Part shown: positions 13,403-22,262 of the stretch, piece by piece | Layout: each line of letters opens with the position of its first letter | How positions within the stretch are numbered: position 1 is the first letter of the stretch | NCBI GenBank assembly: GCA_902806565.1 | Contig: CADCXA010000070.1 | Span: forward strand, 1-34,275 | Reading direction: 5' to 3' | Source: Hypoxylon rubiginosum | Lineage: Eukaryota; Ascomycota; Sordariomycetes; Xylariales; Hypoxylaceae | DNA: 34,275 bases | Notes under the pieces: generated by a model | What the model was told of the DNA's origin: nothing | The model's database searches: none | Seen by the model: the letters and a program-made list of their open reading frames with translations, nothing else | Made by a program: the position numbers and the translations under genes

Positions 13403-16400
13403 AATACTGTTATATATTAATAAATAAAATCTAGTTAATATTTTATTATAATAATATTAACCTATAAAATTATATTAAAAATTATTATTATTATAATAAT
13501 AACTAATATATACGTTATTTAATATATTAGTATTTTATTTTAATATTATAAATTTAATTATATATTTTTACTATAAGTTATAACTATTTATATATTATTT
13601 ATAATATTAACTTTTAATATATAAATAACTATAAATTTAAATATATAATATTAAAAAGTTTTTTAATTATATTAATATAATTTTTATTATTTAGATTTTA
13701 ATATATAATTATTTTATTGATTAATAATAAAAAAGGGTTTAAATTAACTGCCTTAGTGTTTATTTTTTTATAACTTATAATAAAAAAAAGAATTTAATAA
13801 ATTAATTATAATATTATATTTTAAATAAAAAAAAAATATATATATATATATAAATAATATAAGTTATATTTTATATTTTTTTATAAGTTATATACCACTT
13901 AATTAGTTATATTAATATTTAGTTATAAATAACTAGTTTATATATTAATAAAAAGTTTATTATTTTTTTTTAAAAAAAAAATAAATTATATATTTTAAGG
14001 TATATTTTATACTAGATTATTATATGTTATTTTAATTATTAAACGTATAATTTAACATTATTTATATATATAAATAACTTATAATAATTTTATTATTATT
14101 TATTTATTTAAACCAGGCTGTTTATATTATTAAATATATATATATATATATATTAAATAAGTTATATTAATTTTTTTAAACCGTGTTAAAAACTAAAAAA
14201 AAATATTAGTTATATTTACATTATATAAAATAATAAACTACGCTTATAAATAATTAATAACTTTATTTTTAAACGTTATATTAACTTAAAATTAATATAA
14301 TAAAATAATATAATAACATATCCTATAAATTATATTAATTTTTATAATATTAATATTTAATTTTTAATATATATAAAGTTATATATATTTTAATTTTACA
14401 TAGGTTTTTTAAATAAATATATTTTTATATTAACCTTTAAAATAATATATCCTTTATTAATAATAATTATTAAAAGATACTATATATTTTAACTTATAAA
14501 AAATATTTTTTATTTTATTTATTTAAATATTTTTATTTATATAGTTATATAAAATAAGTATTTTTTATTTATTTTAAAAAGTTATTAATAGTTTTTTTTA
14601 GTTTTTTTATATTAACAATTAAAAATATTTTTATTTAACTTATTAAAATAACATATTATATTATTAAGTTAAATAATAATAAAATAAAAATTTGTTTAAA
14701 AAAACTTATTTTTTTAAAAAAAAGTAATTTAATAATTTTAAATAATTTAAACTAACGCTTTTTTAATGTTAAAAAATAATAACCTTATTATTTTATTTAT
14801 AATAATTAAAAGTATAATCTTTAAAATAATTTTTATTAAATACTTTATAATAGTTTTTATAATAATTAACATTATAATATTTAATTTTTTTTATTATAAC
14901 TTATATTATAAACTTTATTTTTATTTAATTAATAGTTTTTATTATTAAATTTATTATAAATTTTAATAAACATTTTTAAGTATTTAATATAATGGTTTTA
15001 ATATTTTAATTTATAAATTATTATTAATTTAAATAAATTAATTTTAAAGTATAAATACTTTAACTTTTTTTTTATATTTAAATATAAATTTTTAAGATAT
15101 ATAAAATTTATTATTTTTATATTTAAAAATAAAATAAATATTTATAATAATATTATTATTAAATAAAACTATAAAAATATTTATAAAACAGTTATTAATA
15201 ATAAAAATAATAAAAACCCAACTTATTAAAATTTTTTATGTGCCGTTAAAATTAAATATATATATAATTTTTAGATTTAAAATATATTAATATTAAAATA
15301 AGTTAAAAAATTAATTAGTTAAATATCTCCGTTTATAATATATTATAATAATAATGATTTTATTTTTAAAAACTTATAATTATATTATAATTAGAATATA
15401 TTTTAAATATAAATAAAAACCGATAATTTTTTAAAAAATATTATTTAAAGTTATATTGTTTTATTTAATAATAACTTATTATAAAAACATATAAATAAAA
15501 ATTTATTATTTAATAAAAAACTTTTTAATAATTTTATATATATATTATTTATTTTTAAATTAAATATTATATTTAAATATATTATAAAAATAATATATAG
15601 TTAAAAATTAAATTAATTTTTTATAAAAATATTAAAAAAATTTATATTATAATAAAAATAATTTATAAAAATAATTAATAATAAATTAAACGTATAATTT
15701 AAAGTATTTTAAGTTTTTAAAAAAATAATAACTTTTTACTTAATTATAAAATATAAATTTAATATAAAAAATATATTTATAAAAATAAACCAATGTTTAA
15801 ATAATTTTATAGTATTTATATTAATAAATATCGTAACGTTTTTTTAATATTATAATATATTTAGTTTTATAATTAATTAAAAATATATAATATTTATATT
15901 TATTTAATTAAATTAATAAATTAAAAAGTTTTATATAAAAAAGATTAAATGTTTATATATAGTTAATTTTAATTAGTATGTTATTTTTAAAAAAACTTTT
16001 AATAATATCTATATTTAAAATAAAAAAAATAAATTTTATTAATTTTTAAAACGTTTTAATAAATAATATAAAAAAAAATTAAATAAAACGTTTAAAAAAT
16101 AACTTATATTATTAATATTAAAACTATAAAAATTATATTGGTTTTTATAAGTTTTAAAAGTATAATTTATTTAAATAATATCTAATATTATAATTTTACT
16201 GGTTTAAATTTAATATATATTATAGTTATTTTTTTATATGTTTTTTTTATAGTTAATATAACTATTTTTATAGCTTTTTAAAATATTAAATTATTTTATA
16301 TTTTTTTTATTACTAGTTTAATAAGCTTTATAATTATATTATTTTTTTTTTTTTTTATAATAATAATAAATAACTTTATAGTATTTAATAAAATTGTTTT

Positions 16401-16799
16401 TTATAAACTTTATATAATAAAATTAATAGTTATTATAACTATTAATAATATTATTTTTTCTTATATTTTATATATAATAATTATAACTTATTTTATAACT
16501 TTTTATAATATCTTATTTTATAGTTTTTATATAATAAATAAAACTAATTTATTAACTTTAAATAATATTATTTTTTATAATATTTTAAAGTTAAATTTAA
16601 TAGATTTTATAATTTTTATATTAAATATTAATATTATAATTTAAATTAATATAAAATAATATATATTTATTTATATTATTAGTTTATTTATTTACTTATA
16701 AATATTATTTTTAATTTAATTATAATATTTATAATAAATTATTAATAGAATTTTATATTAATTAATAAAATATTTATATATATAATATCTTAAACTTCC

Positions 16800-19080
16800 C
16801 TTTTTTTATTTAAATTAAATTAACTTAAAAAAAGATTTAATTTTTATAAAAAGCTATTAAAAATAAAACCTTATAAAAAAATAATAAAAATAAATTAAAT
16901 AATTAAAACTAATAAAATTAATATAAAATTAAAATAAATATAATTAATTTTATAATAAAAAGAAATTTTTTAATAAAAATATAAAAAAAGAATTAAAAAA
17001 TTAATAATTTTAAAATAAAATATTTTATATTTTTTATATTTATAGTAAAAAAAAAACCGTTTTTAGTAAAAATTATATTTTTTTTTTATTAATAGTTTTT
17101 ATTTAAATTAAAGTTTTAATTAATTACTAATATTTTAAATATTATTTTTATTTTTTTAAGTTTATTAATATATTTATTATAATTTTTAAAAATTTAAATA
17201 ATATCGTTACTTTTTCTTTTTTTAATATAGTTTTTATTATATAATAAATTATAAAAACTTAACAAATTTATATTTTACTTATAATAATTAAAGTTTTTTA
17301 TTTATTATTATATTTATTTAATATATAAAAAAAATTATAAATAATAAAAAGAAATTTATAGTAAAAGTTAAAATTATTTATTTAATTTATAAACTAAAAA
17401 TAAAAAAAGAAAAAGATTTTAATAATTTATTTATATATATTTTAAAAAATATATAAAAAAATATATTTATTAAAAAGGTTTTTTTTATAAAATATATTTT
17501 ATAATATATAATTAAGTTTTATTATATATATTAAATTAATAAAAAGTAAAAAATAAATTTAAAAGAAAATATTATTATTTATTAGGAAAAAAGTGAAATT
17601 GTTTTATAATAAGTTAATTATTTTTTTAAATATTTAAATACTAAGTTATTTTTAAAATAATTAAAAATATTTATTTTTTATGTTAAAAATTAAAATAAAA
17701 TAAGAACTTATTTAAACTATAAAATTTATTAAAAATTTAAAAAAAAAAACAAGGTATAAAATTAAACAAAAAAATTATTAACATAAATATTAAAAACACT
17801 TATAAAAAGTTATATAATAAAAAGAAAAAAATAAAATTAAAATTATTTTTAAAAAAAGAAATTAATAATTAGTGGCTTTAAATAAATAAATTAAAATTAA
17901 ATAAGTTTAAAATTATTATTTTATTTAAAAAAAACTTAATTAAATTCTTTTTTATTAATAAAAATTTAATAAAAGTTAAATTAATAAATATTTACTTAAA
18001 AAAAATTAAATAAAAAAAAAATTAAATATAAAACTTATTATTTATTAAAATTAAGTTTTAATAAAATAAATATATAAAAGTTAAATTAAAAAAAATTAAT
18101 TTTATAAAATTAAAAATAAAGGAAATTAAATTAATAAATATTAAAAAATATATAAAATATATAAAAATTAAATTAATAAAAGTTTTAATTATAAATATTA
18201 ATATAAAAGAAATTAATTTAAAAAAAACAAATATTATTATTATTAATTTAAAAATTATTAAAATATAAAAAATAAAATTAATAAATAATATTTTAATAAA
18301 AAATAATTTAATAATAATTAAACTGTTAAAATATAATATAAAAAAAAGTTATTTTATAGTTATTTTATTATTAAAAATTAATATAAAATATAATTAATTA
18401 TTATTATAATTTTATATATTAAATAAAAATAAATTATTAGTATTAAAAATAACGTTTTAAAATATTAATATAATAATTATTTAAATATATTATTAATATT
18501 TAAATAATAAAGTTATTAAAAATAATATTAATAAAAAATAAATTAATTAAAAAAGCTTATAAGTTATTATTATAAAATCTTTTATATAAAATAAATATAT
18601 TTTTATATAAAATAAAAATAATAAAATTAAAATTTTATATAATAATAATAAAAAAAATTAAAAAAGCTTTTATATATATAAAAAAAATATTTTTAAAAAA
18701 TAATTACAAATTTTAAAAATATTATTAATTATTAATTTTAAATATAACTTAAAATTATTAAATATATATATAATATTTTATAATTAAGAATTTTATTATA
18801 AATATATATATATTTTAAAAAAAAAAGTTAAATTAAAATATATATAATTATAATATAAAAAATTAAAAAATAAATTAAATATTTTAATAAAAAAAAAAAA
18901 ATTTTATATATTATATAAAAAAATAAATATATTTTTAATTAGTTAAATATAAATATATTTATAAATATAAATATTTAAAAAAGTTATAATAAAAAAAATA
19001 TAAAAACTTTTTAAAGTTATTATAAGATTTTTTTTTTATATTATAAATTAAAAAAAAAAACTAATTTATTAAGTTAAAAA
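16800..19080 (+). other. A-rich, T-poor strand segment (fossil purine skew)
   Basis: On the plus strand A greatly outnumbers T, most clearly from 17700 to 18700. RIP converts C to T and G to A, so it preserves the purine/pyrimidine order. An A-rich strand today was therefore a purine-rich strand originally, as is usual for coding strands of genes and transposons. The segment also repeats motifs such as AAATTAAATTAATAAA between 17940 and 18290. No domain can be read through the mutations. Confidence 0.4.
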
Positions 19081-19177
19081 CTGGTTTTATATCGTTTTAA
19101 ACTTTTTTTTTAATTGGCTTTCGTTTTTTTTTTATAAAGTGCGCACGGGCCAGTATGTGGTTGAGGTTTTATTTTCC

Positions 19178-19185
19178 TATTTAAG
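19178..19185 (+). promoter_or_regulatory. TATA-like box in the island
   Basis: TATTTAAG is followed by GC-rich sequence (GCGGCGGGC), an arrangement typical of eukaryotic core promoters and of LTR U3 regions. Transcription would be expected to start roughly 25-35 bp downstream on the plus strand. The reverse complement (CTTAAATA) is also TATA-like, so direction is uncertain. Confidence 0.3.
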
Positions 19186-19218
19186 CGGCGGGCTCCTATA
19201 GAAAAAAAACACGACACA

Positions 19219-19260
19219 ATAACCCTCGTAAACTCGGGCATAACCCTCGTAAACTCGGGC
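19219..19260 (+). repeat. 21-bp exact tandem repeat, two units
   Basis: Units 19219-19239 and 19240-19260 are identical and start ATAACCCTCG. The length is a multiple of three. It lies 33 bp downstream of the TATA-like box. Identical units imply recent duplication or absence of RIP. Confidence 0.9.
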
Positions 19261-19326
19261 ACTCTAGATCCGCGTTCCACCACGCAAGACGGATTTAAAT
19301 CGAGCGCCTCATCGGCCGGGCTTAGC

Positions 19327-19346
19327 GACGTCACTCGATTGACGTC
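19327..19346. promoter_or_regulatory. CRE-like inverted repeat
   Basis: GACGTCA (19327-19333) and TGACGTC (19340-19346) are exact reverse complements separated by 6 bp. Each is a seven-base part of the TGACGTCA element bound by ATF/CREB-type bZIP factors, which fungi possess. Whether it is bound, or controls anything here, cannot be told from sequence. Confidence 0.3.
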
Positions 19347-19470
19347 CCAGTATCACCGACCGATCACACGAGAAAGATCCCGCCAGACAAATCAAGGACC
19401 TGGAAACGTGATTCCGCCTGCCCTTGAGGTTGTGCCGCTTCACTTTTTCCAGCTCCACGTCCACCACGTA

Positions 19471-19800
19471 ACGATTCCGACTATACGAAGAATCTATCAT
19501 AGAGACCACGAAGACTCCTTTACTGGACCAGTCCACAAGACCACGATTCCGACCGTACGACGAATCTATCATAGAGACCACGAAGACTCCTTCACTGGAC
19601 CAGTCCACAGATCCCTATTCACCACACATCGATTCGGACCGTACGAAGAATCTACAAACACACTCGACAACAGATAGATCTTGCGGCTCTTCACTGAGTC
19701 ACCAAGATCCCTATCCACAAGACCAAGATTCCGACCGTACGAAGAATCTACAAAACCTCAACAAAACACCTTCACTCCGAATCGAACCCTAGACCTTCAG
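19471..19800 (+). repeat. Four-copy diverged repeat with a 24-bp core
   Basis: The core beginning ATTCCGACCGTACGAAGAAT occurs at 19474, 19546, 19632 and 19728 (spacing 72, 86 and 96 bp). Units 1 and 2 are near-identical over about 72 bp. Several of their differences are C in unit 2 against T in unit 1 (including TTCACT to TTTACT, a CpA change) or G against A, so mild RIP of unit 1 is possible. Units 3 and 4 share the core and a GATCCCTAT segment but have different spacers. The 86-bp step breaks the triplet phase, which argues against a conserved protein repeat across all four. Confidence 0.85.
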
Positions 19801-19839
19801 ACCGAATCTTCAATTGACCCGATTTTGCGCACGGCCCCC

Positions 19840-19869
19840 GTACGGCACCTTTGCGTACGGCACCCTGGC
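19840..19869 (+). repeat. 15-bp tandem repeat, two units
   Basis: GTACGGCACCTTTGC is followed directly by GTACGGCACCCTGGC, differing at two positions. A CA-rich stretch (about 19870-19905) follows. No function is evident. Confidence 0.75.
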
Positions 19870-19900
19870 AAAGCAACACACAAATCAACACACACACGCG

Positions 19901-20030
19901 CAACAAGAAAAGAGAAAAATTGTCAGTGTTGAATTGATTTAATCAATTGAATTACGAAGGATTTACAAAGGCTTTGGATGGCAATTGCGTCATACCAAAA
20001 AGGAGAAGGAAAAGAAAAAATAGTCAGTGT
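19901..20030 (+). repeat. Two purine-rich tracts each followed by GTCAGTGT, 101 bp apart
   Basis: GAAAAGAGAAAAATT runs into GTCAGTGT (19922-19929), and a longer purine tract GGAGAAGGAAAAGAAAAAAT (20002-20021) runs into GTCAGTGT (20023-20030). Downstream sequences TGTTGAATTG (19927) and TGTGGGATAA (20028) remain loosely similar, and both go on to ATTACG-AAGG or ATTACGTAAGG. A purine tract followed by TG is how a polypurine tract meets the start of an LTR, so this could mark an LTR edge. Alternatives are a diverged 101-bp tandem duplication, or a 93-bp A-tailed insert flanked by 8-bp target duplications. Confidence 0.4.
19932..19948. repeat. Short palindrome AATTGATT-T-AATCAATT
   Basis: Two 8-bp arms are exact reverse complements around one base. 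It lies just inside the first TGTTG start and overlaps the CAATTGAATT that follows. It might be a hairpin or a protein-binding palindrome at an element end. Confidence 0.5.
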
Positions 20031-20067
20031 GGGATAATATGAATAGGGTTATTACGTAAGGTGGCAC

Positions 20068-20090
20068 GTGCGGGGCCCTAGGCCCCGCAC
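20068..20090. repeat. GC-rich hairpin, 10-bp perfect arms
   Basis: GTGCGGGGCC (20068-20077) and GGCCCCGCAC (20081-20090) pair exactly around a CTA loop. This is the most stable hairpin seen in the window and the most GC-rich spot. In RNA it would be a strong stem loop. There is no following U-run that would suggest termination, and bacterial-type terminators do not apply to this genome. It could be a structural feature of an LTR or another element end. Confidence 0.7.
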
Positions 20091-20096
20091 ACAATT

Positions 20097-20114
20097 GCAA
20101 GGATTAAGCCTTGC
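20097..20114. repeat. Second hairpin beside the GC-rich one
   Basis: GCAAGG (20097-20102) and CCTTGC (20109-20114) pair exactly around ATTAAG. It starts six bases after the larger hairpin ends. The two stem loops close the island before the AT block resumes. Confidence 0.5.
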
Positions 20115-20244
20115 GTCACACACTTATACTTAAACTAATCAAAGAGTTAAAGCTTTATTTTTTTCGTAATATTAGTTTTTATCCTTACTTTTATTATTAT
20201 TTTAGTTATATAGCTTTCTTTTTTTTTTTTTTTTTTTTTTTATT

Positions 20245-20890
20245 AATAGTTTTATTTATTAATTTTTTAATTAAAATTAAAAAAATTAAATTTATAAAAA
20301 AAATATTTTAATTTAATAAATTATTAAATTATTTTTAATTAATAATTAAAATATATTTATTTATATAATTAATTAATTATTTTATATAAAAAAAATAATT
20401 ATAAAATATTTAAATAAGTTTTTTTATATTTAAAAAAAAATTATTATTAATATAATAATATTTAATATTTAAAAAATTAATTTTATAAAAAAATTATATT
20501 TTATTAAAAACTTAATATTATTATTATATATTATTTAAATAAATAAAAAAACTAAATTTAATTATTTAAAAATAAATAAGCGTATTTAAATATAAAAAAT
20601 AAAAAAAAAAATTTATAAATTATATATATAATTATTTTAAAATAGTTTATTTTTTATTAATATATATTTATTTAAAATATTATATATATTTTAATTTTAA
20701 TTTTAATTTTTAAATTAATAAAATAATATTTATATATAAATTATATATATAAATTATAAATATTTAAATTTATATTATAATAATTATAATAAAAAGTTTT
20801 TAAATTTAATTTAAATTATTTATAAATATAAATAATTAAATATAATTAAATAATTTATAAAAACTAATAATAAATAATTTTATAAAATTA
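20245..20890 (+). repeat. Repeat family B, copy 1, interrupted by a family A copy
   Basis: The segments 20245-20520 and about 20795-20890 match 21890-22262 in order. Shared landmarks include AATTTAATAAATTATTAAAT, then AAATAAGTTTTTTT, then TTAATTTAAATTA-TTATAAATAT. Between the two segments lies about 270 bp of inverted family A sequence that copy 2 lacks. Differences from copy 2 include C-to-T and G-to-A changes. The original element type is unknown. Confidence 0.6.
20521..20781 (-). repeat. Family A copy b (inverted, inside family B)
   Basis: The reverse complement follows the 29.2-kb copy from its TATTACACAC end to its CACGTTATAAT end. C is replaced by T and G by A almost throughout; AATAAGCGTATTTAAATA keeps one CG. 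It is absent from the matching place in family B copy 2, so it behaves as an insertion. Confidence 0.75.
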
Positions 20891-20929
20891 AATTATAAAA
20901 TTAATAAATATATTAATAAATATAATTTT

Positions 20930-21033
20930 TATATTAATAAAAAATAAGTTATTTTAAAATAATTATATATATAATTTATAAAATAAAAATTTTTATTTTT
21001 TATATTTAAATATATATATTTATTTTTAAATAA
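20930..21033 (+). repeat. Family A copy f (partial)
   Basis: It matches the 3' half of the family A element, from the ATTAATAAAA segment through the TATATATA segment to the CGGACAACC equivalent (here TTAAATAATT). It ends immediately before copy a, giving a head-to-tail arrangement. Confidence 0.5.
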
Positions 21034-21034
21034 T

Positions 21035-21303
21035 TAATATTATAATATAAATTTAAATATTTATAACTTATATATATAATTTATATATAAATATTACTTT
21101 ATTAATTTAAAAGTTAAAATTAAAATTAAAATATACGTAATATTTTAAATAAATATATATTAATAAAAGATAAATTATTTTAAAATAATTATATATATAA
21201 CTTATAAATTTTTTCCTTTTTTAATTTTTTATATTTAAATACGCTTATTTATTTTTAAATAATTAAAACTAGTTTTTTTATTTATTTAAATAATATATAA
21301 TAA
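21035..21303 (+). repeat. Family A copy a (full length, RIP-mutated)
   Basis: It aligns without gaps to 29160-29428 at a constant offset of 8125. By hand count about 60 positions differ, all C-to-T or G-to-A toward this copy except one C-to-A. Examples are GGCCGG to AATTAA, CGGACAACCG to TAAATAATTA, and CAGTGTG to TAATATA. Retained ACG and TTCC show that CG and CC steps were sometimes spared. Confidence 0.9.
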
Positions 21304-21345
21304 TTAAATTTAATTTTTTTATTTATTTAAATAATATATAATAAT
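21266..21345 (+). repeat. About 40-bp tandem duplication at the end of copy a
   Basis: The last roughly 40 bp of copy a (TTTTTATTTATTTAAATAAT and following) are repeated immediately downstream. One unit starts AAACTAG and the next AAATTTAA, again mainly transition differences. Confidence 0.55.
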
Positions 21346-21889
21346 ATTTAAAAAGTTTTTATTTTATTTTTAAAAATAATTAATAATATTTTAAAAAAAA
21401 ACTTTAATTTTAAAGTTTTATTTAATTTAATAAATTAAGATTTTTAATATTTTATTATAGTTTAATAATAAAAGTTTTAAATAATATAATAAAAATAAAA
21501 TAAAAATTTAAATTAATATAAAACTTAAAATTTATTATATATATTATAAACTTTATAATTAAAATTATAATTAAAACTTTTAAAATTTAATTTTAATATA
21601 TTTTTTTTAATTTTAAATTTTAATAAAAAAATATAATATTAAAAAATATTATAATAATAATTATTATTTTATTAATTTATAAAAAAATTTTAATTATAAA
21701 TTATTTTTATTTATATAAAAATAATTATATAAGTTTTAAATATATATAATATAAATAACTTTTATTATTATTTTATAATTATATATTAAATCTTTTTTTT
21801 AATATTTTATATTAATATTATAATTTTAATAATTATTAATAAAAAAAACTTTTAAAATATTTATTATATTTTTAAAAAAAAAATTTAAT

Positions 21890-22262
21890 TAATAAAAATT
21901 TATTTATAAATTTTTAATTAAAATTAAAAAACTAAGTTTATATTTAAAATAACTTAATTTAATAAATTATTAAATTATTTTTAATTAATAATTTAATATT
22001 TTTATATATATAATTAATTATTAATTTTAATTAAAAAAAATTTTATAAAAATTTTAAATAAGTTTTTTTTATATTTAAAATAAAACGTAATGTTTTTAAT
22101 ATAATAACGTTTAATATTTTAAAAATTTATTTAAAAAAAATTTATAATTTATTTAAAAATTAATAATATAATAACAATTTTTTAAGTTTAATTTAAATTA
22201 CTTATAAATATAAATAATTAAATATAATTAAATAATTTATAAAAATTAATAATTAATAATTT
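21890..22262 (+). repeat. Repeat family B, copy 2 (uninterrupted)
   Basis: It is collinear with 20245-20890 but lacks the inserted family A copy, and so represents the empty site. It retains a few more C/G (CTAAG, AACGTAATG, AACGTTT) than copy 1. No coding potential is left. Confidence 0.6.

Larger units (their letters stand above)
1..19116. repeat. Left RIP-degraded AT block (decayed repeat DNA)
   Basis: This is a continuous, extremely AT-rich tract with no credible gene. Stops occur in every frame every few codons, and the only longer open stretch (14766-14948) encodes just I, F, Y, N, K, L and similar AT-codon residues. Remaining C is mostly followed by T, C or G, while CpA and TpG are rare. 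That is the dinucleotide signature of RIP in Pezizomycotina. Compared with the right block it keeps more C/G, for example around 8240-8260 and 9950-10190. Sub-features that can be supported are listed separately: a direct repeat near 2500, inverted repeats near 5600, 7810 and 8500, an unequal-period repeat near 11700 and a hexamer array near 13330. In the long stretches between them (1-2500, 2816-5588, 5733-7806, 10191-11700, 11951-13318, 13403-16800) I see only A/T runs and no identifiable element. The ancestral elements were probably transposons, but no family can be named. Confidence 0.85.
19165..19932 (+). pseudogene. Candidate open frame with one in-frame TAG, no ATG
   Basis: Reading in one plus-strand frame, there is no stop from 19165 to 19674. 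A TAG at 19675-19677 is followed by a further open stretch to a TGA at 19930-19932, about 256 codons in all. TAG could come from CAG by a single C-to-T change in CpA context, the RIP step. The frame has no ATG, so a start would need an upstream exon or it is a fragment. The predicted product is rich in R, H, T, P and S. It contains a 7-residue tandem repeat, two 24-residue repeats (core RRIYHRDHEDSFTGPVH) and a 5-residue repeat (VRHLC, VRHPG). No known domain, signal peptide or membrane segment is seen. Against coding: later copies of the repeat core are read in a different phase, and the minus strand is also fairly open (19110-19334 and 19309-19608, both without ATG). I treat it as unproven. 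Confidence 0.2.
19117..20150. other. Roughly 1-kb island of normal base composition (not RIP-degraded)
   Basis: Composition jumps within about 20 bp at the left edge (19117-19140) and relaxes again between about 20117 and 20150. Inside, G and C are plentiful and CpA/TpG are common, so RIP has hardly acted. It carries direct repeats, a TATA-like box, a CRE-like inverted repeat and strong hairpins, listed separately. Possible readings are unique sequence spared because it lacked a second copy, an insertion (for example LTR or other non-coding transposon sequence) that arrived after RIP of its surroundings, or a stub of a larger element. Repeats and promoter-like signals without a convincing gene lean toward transposon-terminal sequence. 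The family is not recognised. Confidence 0.8.

Noticed and set aside
14766..14948. 60-codon open frame starting with ATG in the left block
   Set aside because: The product consists almost only of I, F, Y, N, K and L, as expected from random A/T sequence. There is no domain, no homologous look and no support in neighbours.
17940..18330. Decayed retrotransposon protease/polymerase coding region in the A-rich segment
   Set aside because: The skew fits a former coding strand, but no motif can be read with confidence through the mutations, so no protein is assigned.
19110..19334. Minus-strand 74-codon open frame
   Set aside because: It has no ATG, spans the TATA-like region, the 21-bp doublet and the poly-T edge, and ends in Lys from the T-run. 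No recognised protein.
19309..19608. Minus-strand 99-codon open frame with a 24-residue repeat
   Set aside because: It begins at GTG, not ATG, and a stop lies three codons upstream. The repeat simply mirrors the 72-bp DNA repeat, which is also open on the plus strand.
19771..19860. tRNA or tRNA-derived SINE on the minus strand, from GGTTCGATTCG resembling a B box
   Set aside because: The T-stem bases do not pair, the A-box match needs an inserted base, and no cloverleaf or acceptor stem can be drawn.
20111..20311. 66-codon open frame running into the poly-T tract
   Set aside because: It has no ATG start (TTG), overlaps the second hairpin, and its middle is a run of Phe from poly-T. It is a compositional artefact.
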